64,000 nucleotides of DNA, taken from Litoditis marina. Lineage: Eukaryota; Nematoda; Chromadorea; Rhabditida; Rhabditidae. Shown here in pieces: positions 1 to 12,316 of the stretch (positions are counted from its first letter, which is position 1; the number at the start of each line of letters is the position of its first letter). The stretch is taken from positions 9,330,147 through 9,394,146 of the forward strand of contig OZ038436.1 in the NCBI GenBank assembly GCA_964036275.1, given 5' to 3'. Made by a program: the position numbers and the translations under genes. The notes below the pieces were generated by a model. It did no database searches. It was not told where the DNA came from and saw only the letters and a list, made by a program, of their open reading frames with translations.

Positions 1-2936
1 CCATTCTGATTCGTTTCATTTTCAAGTGTCTCTTTGTCTCATTGTTCGCACTTTTTCTCTCTGAGAAATACTAATACATACTATTCATTTTGTAACCGGA
101 CCACCAAATTTCTCTGTTTATCGGTTTTTTCGGAATCCGTACGGGACCTGAAAACATAAACTTTTTGTTTCTTCTCAACTGATAGCTCAAAAATAAAATT
201 AATTACAGGTTCTGTTAGTTTTAAATTTATGTGCTGCTTGATAGCGACGCAAATTCAGTGCAATGTTTCACCCATTTGACTCATGAACGGAATGGGATAG
301 ATCTTCGCTAGATCGCTTTTTCAAATGATATTAAACGCTGTAATCTAAAAAAATCTCAAAAGCCCTCCCAGGATTTGAATCATGAATTTTTTGGGATCCC
401 ATGTTTTCAATGATTGTTTTTCTGGAATCCAAGATTTTGAATCGTCAGTTTTCTAAATGTATTTCCATGGTATCTCAAGAAATTAAATATTAAAAATATG
501 GAATGCCAGAAAATTAATGATTGAAAATCTGGGATCGATTTTGAGAATTATTTAGATTGCAGCGTCATATTTGGATGTTGATGAAACTTCTACAACAAAT
601 GTATCCAAACAAATGCTAAGGCCAATTTTTATGTAGCCGGTTTTTTACAAGTATATTTTCATGGAATTTTATTGGTGAGAATCAATAGTACAAGTTGAGG
701 GTGCGCAATTTATGAAATGTCTGTTTGTTGCATCAAATTTACAACATACGCTATTTTTCGGCCAACACCGCCCGCCAGCTGTGCGAAATAGTGCGCAAAA
801 CGAAAGACGCAGGATAGAACCAGGATATCTACCATACAGTATCCAATCCTTGAAAATGGTTTTTCTCTGGCTGGGCGACAAAGCAACATTTGCCGCTGAA
901 TGATGGCAAAAATAACACAAGACCGATATTTGGCGGGACCTGAAAAATCGTTTCGTCCAACTGTCACATTTTACAGTCAACGAATGCACTAGTTTGAAGT
1001 GTTACGCGTAGAGAAACGGCAACGAAATACTGAAGTTGAAACAGTTCAAACTAAAAATGACTTCAAAAAGAAACTATAATCAAACTCAAAAAACTTGTTA
1101 CCTCAAATATTTTGAGAAATCTACCCACAAGTTCCAGCATCACTATTTTATTACGAAAAGGGTTACGAATGCATAGATGACTTTGCAAAAATTGAATTTA
1201 AGCCAAACATAAGAAACCAATTTTTGATGTTTTCCAACCACTGCTTTCGAGAGGCTTATCTCCATTCCCAATGTTTAACTCTTCCTATTTATTCAGTACA
1301 AGTACAACACTTTTATTGTTTAATGGATGTAAAATTAAGAACAGATGATCATATTTTTAAACTTGTAAAATATATTTTATATTACATAGTATCTTTGCCC
1401 AATTATCATCCAACTTAGTCGGAAATCTAATCGTCTCATTAACACTCGTTCTATCACAGAATTCCCAGTTTTCTGTTGTTGGTTTTTTCTCAAATTCACA
1501 AGGGTGAATATTTTTAATCTTTGTTTCCTCTCACCTCATAGCTCATAATAATAATAATAGTTTATCAACCCGTTATTTGACAGACAATTTTAAAGGCTAC
1601 TGAGTATCGGAGATGTTGATTTCAAGGAAAAGGATAAACATGTACAGAATGGAGAAAGACAGATTCAGGAATGTGCAGGCTGTCTAGGTTGGGCTAGGCG
1701 GGGGTATCACTACCGTAGCACTAACAGTAGCACTACCCTCATTTCATAACAGTTTCGAACGTGCTGTTTGATAGCGACGTAAATTCATTACAATGTTTCG
1801 CCAATCTGACTTATAAACAGAATGTGTTAGATCTTTGCTTCATCCTCGGTAGGGAACTATGTAAAAAATAACTGCAGAACAGTGCAACTGAAAAGCTGTG
1901 CGAAACCCAAATATGTGTTCTCTCAACTCTACAATAACACTATCATCATTCGATCTTAATAACATTTGTACTATTCACTAGCAACGTAAGAGCATTACAA
2001 TGTCTCACGCATCATATTTATAGGTGGAATATGTATGGTACCAATGCTTCTAGATCTAGAACAACATTGATTTGATAATTTATTTCATTCTCTTCGTTGG
2101 TGCTGATATAACCTAGTTGTCGGAAAAAAAAGTGTCCAAACAAGTTCTAAACATTTTTGTTTAGTGTTCGATGGCTAAATAATATTAGCAACAGCTGAGT
2201 ACTAATGAAGACATGATCTGATAGTTTGAAATATAACATTATTGTACGGAGGTAGTCTATGAAAAATAACGGGTGAACAGAAAAGTAACCATGAAATCCA
2301 GAGAAAGAGACAAAGAGAGAGATGAATAAAGAGAGAGATAGAGAGAAAAGGAAGGCCATAGAAATATTGAAAAAGGAGAAAACAGTATCGTACTCCTTGC
2401 ACCTTCAAGTCCAGCCATATATAATGTGTTTCCATTTTGATAACTGAACCTAGAGAGCTGTAGTCGCCTAAAGCGCGCTTGAATGTTTCCAGTTGTCCTT
2501 ATAAGTGTTCACAACCGAAGCGATCGTTGAGAGGTCGTCATAAAAATCACTACAAAAAAACAATGTTGCAAGTGATATACTCGACCAAACAGACAAGCAT
2601 AAATTTGTATAAACATCAACCATTTTAATAAGTTTGTTTTCTCCTCCTTTCCTCTTTCATAAGAGAGGAGTGGAACGTTTGTTCACTCTACGGCTACCCA
2701 ACTCAACCTGACAATATGTACGAAAACCAACAAAATCCCGAGAAAAGAACAAGAAAGGCTCAATAATAAGTTTTGAATTTCAATCCCACTCTTTTCTATC
2801 AAAAAAAAACGCTTTCTTGAAGCTAAACATGTACATTTTCATTGAAATATAACCAATCTTACGAGTTGAGGACGAACAATTTATGAAATATTTTTCTATT
2901 ACATCAAATCTACAATAGAAAATAAAAGTTCTTTTC
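1..2936. other. Gene-free flank with a dispersed repeat
   Basis: No exon with coding character and matching splice sites was seen on either strand; the short open frames here are A/T-rich and lack family motifs. The stretch holds a dispersed repeat: 231-310 and 1761-1840 share the core GATAGCGACG followed by AAATTCA and CAATGTTTC, and a third, weaker copy lies at about 1971-2030. The 3' part (about 2.2-2.9 kb) would contain the 3' UTR of the ATP synthase delta gene. Confidence 0.5.
231..310 (+). repeat. Dispersed repeat, copy 1 (partners at 1761-1840 and about 1971-2030)
   Basis: Copies 1 and 2 align over about 80 bases with scattered substitutions, sharing TTGATAGCGACG, CAATGTTTC and GATCTT(C/T)GCT. 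The third copy keeps only CAACGTAAG and CATTACAATG. No target-site duplication or terminal repeat could be defined. Confidence 0.6.
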
Positions 2937-5900
2937 TCAATGAGCTCCGCTAACGGCCTTGAGAAGAGCTTCGGTGACCTGAAAATATCACTTACACAAT
3001 TATCTCGTCCCACAACGATTAAACCACTTATTCTGGATGCATTACAGAAAAAAATTGAGAAAATCCAATAATTAAAAGTCTGAGGTATTCCAACAGTCGA
3101 AGCCACATGAATTCCAAACCAAAAACGTCTTGGAATAGAGCCATTTACACGTGAAACTCCTCTAAAGATACGTTTTTCATGGGCATTCCGTGCAAAATTA
3201 TTTTAAACAAAAAGATAAAATATGTTACCTCGACCCTGATAAGAGCTTCAGCCTTGGCCAGTTCACTTCCTTCGGCTGAGTCGCGCTGGGCAGATTCGAG
3301 TTCGGCACGGGCTACCTGCAAGCAAACGGGAATGAACATGAAACAACTGACAAATTCATACTGATACATTCAATTCTATTTTACACTTTTGAACAAATTC
3401 AATACTCCGGTAAAGTTGTCCAAAAACCGACTCCCCTTTCGCTATTATCGGAAAAATTGACATACTTTTGATACACTCTTTCACGAGAAAACGGTGTCCC
3501 TTTTGTAGGACCGTCACACCTACTGGTGTGTGGAAATGAACTAGGACCCGTATACTTACTTCCCTCGGACTCTACTATTTAGACACATCCTTATGAAACC
3601 AATGGGACCTTCTTAAAATACGCATAGAATTGGGTACCACACACCCAAAACCCAATTCTTTGTTCTAAAGCCCAAAAAATGCAATGTTAATCATTATAAA
3701 CCAATACTGTTTACAGTCAAAATAATCTAAATCACAATAAACACGCTAAATATGAGTAACTAGAGTACATGTCTGCGCAGCTTGAAACTTCAATGGTATG
3801 ATAAAGCAAATTTAGAGAGAATACATGGTTTCTCAAATGTCCACATAGCGTGTGGAACATAACCAGCATCATTAGGATATTATTTGAAAGCCAAGACGGC
3901 ACAATAGCACCCAACGGCAACGACCCAAACAGTATTCTATCCGAAGAAGTAGGCGTTAATCAACGTGCACACACATACTTCAGTAAAATGTCCGCAAAAA
4001 TCAGGAAACTTTAAATTAAAACGGGATCCCATTCACCCACTATCGGGCCAATACCATATTTTTAATGCAAGACAGCAAAACCCTAAAGTTTCACGTAATT
4101 CATCAGAAAAACGGTTGCCTTGTGCCAGAATAGTCATATCGTACTGATTTTCATGTGTATCAATGAAATAAAAATAGAACTCACAGCCTCGTCAATTTCT
4201 TCAATTTGGACAATTTCTTCAGCGAGGACCTGGCAAGTTCCGTCAATGTTCATTGAGAGAGTTCCCGAAGAAACAAACACCTTCTTGACCGAGCCTGGAA
4301 ACAACGAGTTCAATATGAGTTCAACAACGACGTTATGTTTACAAATTCGACATTTGAACAGACGAAAAAACCACTTCACCCGGGCCTTTATTGAAATTCA
4401 AGAAAGCCGCTGACTTCAAAACTGAGTTCATGGAATATCCTAAAATATCAGTTACCATGTGATACATATCTGCATTTCAGACAGAACATGGGAATGAATC
4501 AAAAACAGGTTCCCTTTGAGAAATAGTCCAATTTACTGAGGTGTAAACGTTAGTAGGACAATCAATATCCGAAAAAAATATAGGAACATAGTCTTTTTTC
4601 GATCATAATGCAAACGAACATCATTTTTCTATTATACTATAGCAAGTTCTAATGTTTTGCATTTACAACCGGAAAATTCTCCTGATAATTGCGTAAAAGG
4701 AATGCTACGTGAATCGTGAAACACAGAAAAGTTAAGAAAGTCCCACAATTGACTATACACCAGTATGGTTTGACTAAGTGACAAAAATTAGTCCGTTTTC
4801 AGATGTACACAAGTGAAAATTCAGAATTTTTCATCAAAAGTAGACCGATTTTCATATTTTCGGCTAAATAGTAGTCCGTTTTCCGAGTTTTTCTGACTAA
4901 TCGGACAACCTTGCTGGTGTATGTTCTTAACTAAATGGGTGGTATGCTCACTGTCCCTCAGACTCAGTCGACTGACCGAGAAAATCTTGACGGTGAAATT
5001 GTCAAACCTACTACAGTGAGGTACGACTATTCTACAGAAGATAACCCGTGTTCCGTTCAAAAATACGAAACTTTATTCTATTTCATCATAAATCGGATAA
5101 TTTTCACAGCAAAATCCGAAAAGTAATCCGTTTGGAAATTTTTGTAGTTATGAAATTCGAACTAAACAGGGGAAAAGGGAACCCATAAATTGTTGGAGTA
5201 AAGCCCAATCCCAAACATGTACGCACATGTACTGCATCCTTTATAATAGAAAAACAGAAGAAAAAAATCACGAACCGTCATTTTCGGTGACCTGCACGAC
5301 TCCTGGCTTCAACACTCCAATGGTGGGAACGTGGCTCGCCAAGACACCAACAACTCCGGCCAGAGTGGGCACATCCACCTGCTTCACTACGTCGTTGCTG
5401 TAGAGGGCCTGAAACATTCAGATAAAGTTGCACGAATTGGCAGAAAAACACTAAAAACGGCCCACCTTTTCTCCCAAAAAGAGAGAGATTGTCTATTTTT
5501 GATGCAAATACATAAACGTTCACGTGTTTGACGCGGAAAACGGGTTACTATTTGCGGAATAGTCGCACCTTACTGTAGTATGTCTGTGTTTCAGAGGGAA
5601 AAAAAAGAAACTAAGCTCCGCTTTTGATTCTTTCGCCTTCACATTATTGTCTCATACTTTTTCCTATAATTGAAGCACGATTCAATAAATATTCTTATTC
5701 TTATATTCGATATACTTACTTCTACTTACTGAATAATTACCACATATATTCTAGGTTGAACATGAGGAATGAAAAATCAATAAATTTTTCAATAATCCGA
5801 CTAAATATAATTTTTTGAGAGCTTATGTTTTTCGACGGGGTGAAAGTCGAGAAGATGAAAACCACTCGTTGACAAATACTTCTATGCCTATTCAATAATT

Positions 5901-6392
5901 CAATATAAGCTTATGATAAAACACTTCCAGGTAAGTTGGTGGGAAACAGCGGATTGCACCATCTTAGCCAACCCACCCACATCCACCAAAAGCAACCAGT
6001 TCTTTGATTTGAATACGGAAATTTCACCATTTTGAATGAAAACAATCCAGGAAAGGAAGTCAATTTCCTTGACAACTCTGTCATCAAATATCAGGTACCC
6101 GGTAACTTGCATTATCCAGCCAGAAAGAGAAAATATTCGAAAACATAATCCAATATTCCACAATATCTGGCGCAAACTTCCCCGACTTCGGTGCAAAATC
6201 TACAGAGTTCCTAATAATTGGCAGCAAAGTTAGTTTCTTATTGTGAAATCTTGAAAAATAACTATATAATCTCACCTTGTCGGGAGAAGCAAAGGTGAAT
6301 CGCAACTCTTCGGAGGCGGCGGCTTTGGGGGCAGCAGCGGCGAATCCGCGGCGGGAAACGACAGCCAGACGAGAGACGGTGCGAGCCAACAT
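2937..6392 (-). CDS. Mitochondrial ATP synthase subunit delta (F1 central stalk)
   Basis: Five exons: 6276-6392, 5276-5408, 4185-4294, 3229-3315, 2937-2978; 489 nt, 162 aa, phases consistent, normal length for the family. The subunit sits with gamma and epsilon in the F1 central stalk and couples rotation to ATP synthesis in the mitochondrial matrix. The N-terminus (MLARTVSR..RRGFAAAA) is an amphipathic Arg/Ala-rich targeting peptide. Next comes the beta-sandwich with LRFTFASPDK, VDVPTLAG, LASHVPTIGVLKPGVV, VFVSSGTLSMNIDG and CQVLAEE, then the C-terminal helical hairpin ARAELESAQRD..ELAKAEALIRVEVTEALLK. All introns are GT-AG. A TTTTTTCAG acceptor lies 22 bases before the ATG with no upstream exon visible, which suggests a spliced-leader site. 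The epsilon subunit is a different small protein and is excluded by the beta-sandwich motifs. Confidence 0.95.
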
Positions 6393-7500
6393 TCTACCCG
6401 GAAGATTTAACCTGAAAAAATACAATCTAACTACTGTCTATGCACAAGAATGGAAATTGAGCATAAATCGTATATGTATATATAATGCAGCTATACATTA
6501 GATACGCTATTAATGGCTTCCCTGGTTCGTGCTAAAGCTGTCCGCGTAGAATTAACCTGAATCAGCAAGCAATGACGAATAATGATAAAATTTTCTGATT
6601 TTTCAGCGAATTTCGATTTCTACGGTAAACTAGTTCTACTTGTAAAGGTTTGAACGAGCCGAATTGTGAATATAGAATGAGAAAATCTTGCGTTACAAGA
6701 CAATTCACAGCGGTGCTCTTCATAAATATTTCAAAATATGTAGCTTTTTTGTTTTAATGAACTTGGAGACTTTCCTGATCGTTAACAACGATTATTTATG
6801 CTGAACAATGCATGAATCAACGTTCGGCATATTAGAAGACAAGAGAAAAACAATATTAACAATGAAAAACCATTTTAAAATGCCATGGAAATTATTTTCA
6901 AAAATTTTCAGAGACGAAATTTGTGGCAAACTTCCAACAGCCCGTCTGGATACCGTACCTTAAGCCTGCGCATCAAACATTCGAAAGCGATTGGCGCGAC
7001 GAAATGCTGCGTATATAACTACCGTAATTAGCTCTCCTACAATTAAATAGGCGATTCTAAAACACTTTGAACTGCTTTAATTTGGGAATTAAATGCTTTT
7101 TTAGTTGATAATTCGTGTATAAATAATAAAATATAATCGAAATGAGTCAAAAAAGCAATTCAAAAGACGTAAAAACAAATAGTTTGAAGAATGAATGTAT
7201 TATAAAAGTTCTAACAATTGGAAACATTGAATATAGTCATGAAAAATGAATATGAAAAAGTATAGTTTTCCAGATCGGTACGAGTTTGAAATATTACTTT
7301 TAAATCATTCGAAAAAGTGCATGAAATAGGCTGAAACTTCCCGGTTGAAGGGAATTGGGATAAGGGTTAATGAGCGATTGGTACATACAAAATTAGCTGA
7401 TTGAGTAGAACTTCTCTTCATTGGGACTGTTAAAGTTTGGTGGGCATAGAACTGTCTCCACGCGCCGTTCACATGATCGGTGCAACTTGCATTACACATC

Positions 7501-7517
7501 CACGTGATTATCACGTG
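7501..7517. promoter_or_regulatory. Paired CACGTG (E-box) sites
   Basis: Two perfect CACGTG palindromes, 7501-7506 and 7512-7517, are separated by five bases (ATTAT). CACGTG is the core site of bHLH factors of the Myc/Max/USF/HLH-30 kind. The nearest gene is the ATP synthase delta gene, whose start lies 1.1 kb away. The pairing is visible; any function is a guess. Confidence 0.3.
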
Positions 7518-7799
7518 CGAGACAGCGCACACTATCTGCGCCGTGTGTGTGCTGTCGCTCTAAATAATAACTCCAAATTTTACGGTTTGTATAGTTTGAA
7601 TTAGTTTCAAATGAAAACATACAGTTCAATAAGAACAGCCTTTGTGAGATTTGTGATTTCCCATGAAAAGTTTTCAAAGGTTGGTTTCAATAAGCGTATG
7701 AAAGCGCGTAAAACATTAATTTCTTTTCGAAAACTATCATAAATACATGTTTTCTCTGCCAGCTTCAACCTTTATAATTGTTACTTCCCCTCCTCTTGT

Positions 7800-7828
7800 T
7801 CTATTCTCTCTCTGTCTCTCTCCTCTCT

Positions 7829-7880
<52 letters not shown>

Positions 7881-7892
7881 TCTCTCTCTCTC
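7800..7892. repeat. CT/TC microsatellite
   Basis: Nearly uninterrupted CT dinucleotides, best between 7833 and 7876. Similar tracts occur at about 13,215-13,320, 14,270-14,485, 32,164-32,220 and, on the other strand, 45,185-45,230. Confidence 0.9.
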
Positions 7893-9451
7893 ATCATAGA
7901 AACTACGATTGTTTCCCTAGAATGAGTTCACACATCTCTTTATCATTCCTTCCAACATCTCTTCTTCTGTGTTGTTTATCCTATGAGAGACCCGTTCCGC
8001 CGGCCTTGTATCATTACATCATCTCTAGTCGAAGTTTCGTCAGTTTTCGAAAGTCTGCTTGGTGGCTTTTCCGAAAACAACGAATATAGAAACAACTATA
8101 TATCTGAATCCACCGACCTCTAAGAATAGTGCACTTATCTGTTCAGTGTACTAGATGTTTCACGCAAAACGTGAATTTGAATCATGTTGTGTTTCTCTTC
8201 TTCTATAACCTATAATGTGTTATCGAAATCAAGATTTGACATCAAGAACATGGGTCTTTTCAATGTCATGACCAAGTTTATCAAGCGTTCTCAGAGTTGA
8301 AATCATTTAAAACAAAAGTTGTCATTAATATATTTATCCTTCACCACTCTCTTTATGTTTCCTATTCTTGAAACATGAAAATATTTCCTTAAAAATCTGA
8401 ATAATTACTTGACAATAGTCTCAATCTTCTGAACCAGTCTTCATTTTTCCGCAACAAATCCCGTATTCTTATCTCTGCATCCAATTATTGTACTTTGTAC
8501 TCTGGATTCCACCCACCCGTAAAAACACTAATTAGATGAAAGTAGTCTTTACCCGCGGAAACATTTCTGTATTTAATATATACGCTTCATGTGAAACTGA
8601 AAGATCCGGGCGATTGTGAACTAAGATCACTGATATGTTTCACACGTATTTCATATATAGCAAGTGATTGGATGCGTGTTGGATTCACATTCCTATGATT
8701 GTCATTAGTTGTGTAGTTACCAAACTGTCTTTTATGTAAATCTTTCTTTTTATTGAATCGTTCAGTTTAGTTCCTCACAAAGTCGAAGGTTCACACAAAA
8801 CATGAAGAAGCGGAGAAACGTCTGTAGTTCTCCATCCTTCAAAATTTCGAGAATTCGCAGTTTTCATCATCGAGTTTTGAGAATACAGTGAGAATAACTC
8901 GAATACATTTTCTCTTTTTATAGCAACTTTGTTCTAATTAACGTTACATTTCACTAACAGTATTTACCAGTCAGGCTTTACGCGAGAGTTAGCGCTTCCA
9001 TAGTCATGTGTTATAGGCTTAACTAATCAAGTGAGACAGTTTAGCAAACTTGATCTTGCATACCTTACGAAAACTAAATGAAAAGTAACCTGTGCACTTA
9101 TTGGAAACACTATTCAATAGTTTCTATGACTGCTTTGAAGTTTAACTCTCGATTGTTTTCCAAAAACCAAACTCGTTTTTCACCGTACAAACTTCGTTTT
9201 CATTGAAGCGTCATGATTGGTTCGCTTATTCAATGATGAAAAAACACAGGAAATATTGAAAATATGTCATTAGTATGTTACAACACATTATGAAGGACGT
9301 TTGGGACAGTTTTTGATTGTTCGACTTCAAAATCTAAGAGAGTGCAAAGTAAGATCACTGTTGTGTTTCAGTCGTTCTTTATATCTACTCGTGCTATTCG
9401 ATAGATGATACTAGTACATTACACAAGATTTATTGACGTATAATATGTATT

Positions 9452-9535
9452 ATGATCACTGCGAATTAACTATCAAGATGAAATTCGAGCTTTCACGAAG
9501 CAAAAGCATCTTGATAGTTAATGAGCAGTGATTAT
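9452..9535. mobile_element. Small palindromic element (foldback/MITE-like)
   Basis: AATTAACTATCAAGATG is followed about 30 bases later by its inverted copy CATCTTGATAGTTAAT. The flanking ATCACTGC / GCAGTGAT also pair. The whole is an 80-base near-perfect hairpin. No coding capacity. Confidence 0.55.
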
Positions 9536-10577
9536 AATGCTGTTTCACTCCAAGTATGAAAATTTCAAGTGTTTGAGACTATATTTTCCCTGCACTAACA
9601 AAGACATTTCTTTCATTTAGTTTATCAGACTCAATATATAATTTTATTCACTGTTTTTTAATTACATTGTCACCTATAACTTTTAATTGAAACTGGGTTG
9701 TCAGTTTTCTCGGAGCTGTGGAGTTGTGAAGATGTACAACTTCATCAGATAATTAAGGCAATGTTATGAACAAAATTGTCTTTTTCAGTCAAAACTTGTA
9801 ATAATTGTTATACTCCCTCTTTTGGTTTTCTACTTTGATCTTTGATCTTGTAATCTCTAACCAAACTGACCCTTTTGTCTCTTATTTGTGCTATAGCAGC
9901 TGCGTCAGTGTTCACAGTGTAAATTTACTTGTTTTTCTCTTTTCCGGAAAATATACCTCTTCCTATTAGTTTTTGATCCCAATACGTACAAATACTCGAC
10001 TACAAACACTTTTTTAACCTGATATTTTTCAAATATAATGTATTTGTTTTATGTTGAATTTGTTGTTGTATCTTTATCTTTAGAAACAAAGAGGTGAAAT
10101 GTGGGATAGTAAAGTGTGATAAATTTCTGGAGATTTCTTGGTATTTTCTGAATAAAACTGTCTTTCAATAATAAAAAGTAAAAAAAGATCACGTTAGAGT
10201 GTGAAATTTGGAGAATACGTCCAGTGAAATTTATGCTCACGTGAAGTATAGAAAAAACTTCAGGAAACTGCGTGTTTGAACATTCATTTTTCTCTAAGAT
10301 CAGTTCTCTATTTACTGGTTTTACTTTTTACTAGATACTCGCATAGGAACTAGACTCGCTATTATAATCATCTTAAGAGTTTTTAACTGACGGCCTTGTA
10401 ACCAAAAACCAGTAATGGTAGGTATCTGTTTTGCTGCCGATTTCAATGAAAGATGGTCTTTTCTTATCTAATCTATATTATTCTTCTATTATTCAGTTAT
10501 CTACCTTCCTGTTTCCTCCCTCACAAATGTCACATATGGTTCTCGTTCAATTATTGAATGAACTACGATATCGAAGA

Positions 10578-10686
10578 AGGACGATTATGTGGTCCAATCC
10601 GAACACTTCAGTCCTTTAAACTGCAATTCATTTTTAATTGCAGTTTAAAGGACCGTTGACACGAGATTGGTCCACATAATCGTCCT
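10578..10686. mobile_element. Palindromic MITE, family A copy 1
   Basis: Terminal inverted repeats AGGACGATTATGTGG / CCACATAATCGTCCT and an inner pair CTTTAAACTGCAATT / AATTGCAGTTTAAAG form a 109-base foldback element. Three more copies are in this window (42195-42305, 42827-42935, 53654-53750). Internal mismatches differ between copies, so these are separate insertions. Confidence 0.8.
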
Positions 10687-12187
10687 GCTATAAGAAGTTA
10701 TGTGCTCATTAAATTTTGTACTCTAAACTTTAGTTTCACGCACAAGTTTTACCGAGCACAGTACTATAACTAAAGCATCCGACACGTGCTAGCGACACAA
10801 ATATATTCGTTTCTAATAAATAACCTGATAAACTACGATAGTTCACACCGCTTTGTTGTGGAATCAGAAGAATTTCATGAAGAAGCAACAACCATTAATC
10901 AAATCTTCCTGTTCAGCAGTTTGTATTAATACTACTAGTGAAACACTAGAGTACGTGAAATATTTATAATAGTGTCCTCATTGCTCTATTTGCTTTCAAA
11001 TTCTGATGTCAAAAACATCATACGTTCTTGTTTAGGGTTTCTCTGATCATTAGCGTAAAACTACACATTTACTTGTTCTGAAAATCCACCACAACCGTCA
11101 TTTTCTCTTTTTCTTCTGGGTTTGTAGTTTGAATGCTTCCCCAAGCGTTTTTTCAATTTCTTGCTCTGGTGATTAGTTTGAGATCTATCTGTTTTCAGCG
11201 TTTTGAATTTTGTGTAACTATGAAAATACGTTAACTAAACTTTGGTCGTTCCCGAATAAATTGCTTCCTATCTTTATTGATAGAACACTGTTCAACTGCG
11301 TTAGTTGTTGATCTAAACTGCCCGGTCAGACACAGGTTTTTTGATAGTCTTTCCCCCTTCCAAAGATTAATGACAAAATCATTTATAGGTTGTAGTCAAT
11401 GATATGTGTACTGCTATAAGATGTTGCCAAGCTATTTACGGGTTTCTAAGAGTTGTTTGTTAGGTGCTAAACCATTTAATGTGTTTAAGGGTAGCTAAGG
11501 GCGAGCTAGAATGATTAGCGGAATCAGACAACAAAACTAACAACCAAAGTGCTGACTCACAATGAAATAAAGTGAACTGAAGAGGCTACAATCTTCATTT
11601 TCAATATTTTTTGATGGAACACTGTTTTTCAGCAAAAACTTTGGGCGGAACGGGTTTGTTGCGAAATTTGTAAAAAAATAGAAGATAACAACACTTTGGT
11701 CGCCCCCGATATCTTTGTGTTCCTATCTTTGTTAATAGAACACTGTTCAGCTGTGTTAGTTGTTGATCTAAACTGCAAGACCAGAACCAGTTAAACCACT
11801 GGTATCAGTTGATAGTATTCGCCCCTAAACGATGCTGCAGGCACTACTATACTTCAATTTCAACCACGAATCGCGTGAAAAGTGGGTGAAAATGCAAAAA
11901 AAGCCTAAATGTTTGTAGAATAAAATCATAACACTGCTTCAACTGCACGATTTGGGAACTTTCTCAAAGTCAACATTATTGGGAGATCAAGTATTGGATC
12001 GAAAAAGCTAGACACCAGCACGCACAGTATTTCCTTTTCTACATTTCTACATTTTCAAACTCCGTCGTTTTTATGTTTCCAAGTTTACACGTTTTATAGT
12101 GCTCACGATTGCACGTTCAATGGTTTTCACGTTTACACGTGTGTACATTCTAACCTATTCATCTTTTGTACGTTCACGCGTTCTCAG

Positions 12188-12230
12188 GTTTTCCAGAATG
12201 CACCAGTCAGTTGTTGTGACGGCGCGTGTT
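12188..12230 (+). pseudogene. Duplicated start fragment of the CYTH gene
   Basis: This stretch repeats 12307-12349 with only a few differences: the TTTTCCAG acceptor, one base, then an ATG followed by the same Met-His-Gln-Ser start. It reads MHQSVVVTARV where the gene reads MHQSLVVKARV, and then diverges into a CACGTT-rich tract. The offset is 119 bases. It has its own acceptor and start codon but no donor or downstream exon in frame, so it is a broken copy or a decoy start. Confidence 0.7.
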
Positions 12231-12316
12231 CGAGTTGAACACAGGTTCACGTTCCTACTTTCCCATTTCTTCACGTTCACACGTTCACACGTTCACACAT
12301 TCACACGTTTTCCAGA

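Larger units (their letters stand above)
6393..12187. other. Gene-free 5.8-kb interval
   Basis: I see no supported gene. The interval carries a CT microsatellite (about 7800-7892), a close pair of CACGTG sites (7501-7517), a small palindrome (about 9452-9535) and a MITE (10578-10686). Its right end (about 12,060-12,310) is rich in CACGTT/CACACGTT words that run up to the CYTH gene start. Open frames at 7778-8089 and elsewhere are produced by CT tracts. Confidence 0.5.

Noticed and set aside
1680..1720. GGGTATCACTACC near 1,693 as the inverse of GGGGTAGTGATACC near 20,317
   Set aside because: Only about 12 bases match, with no extended similarity; likely chance.
7778..8089. Leu/Ser-rich open frame
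   Set aside because: Produced by the CT microsatellite; no splice or family support.
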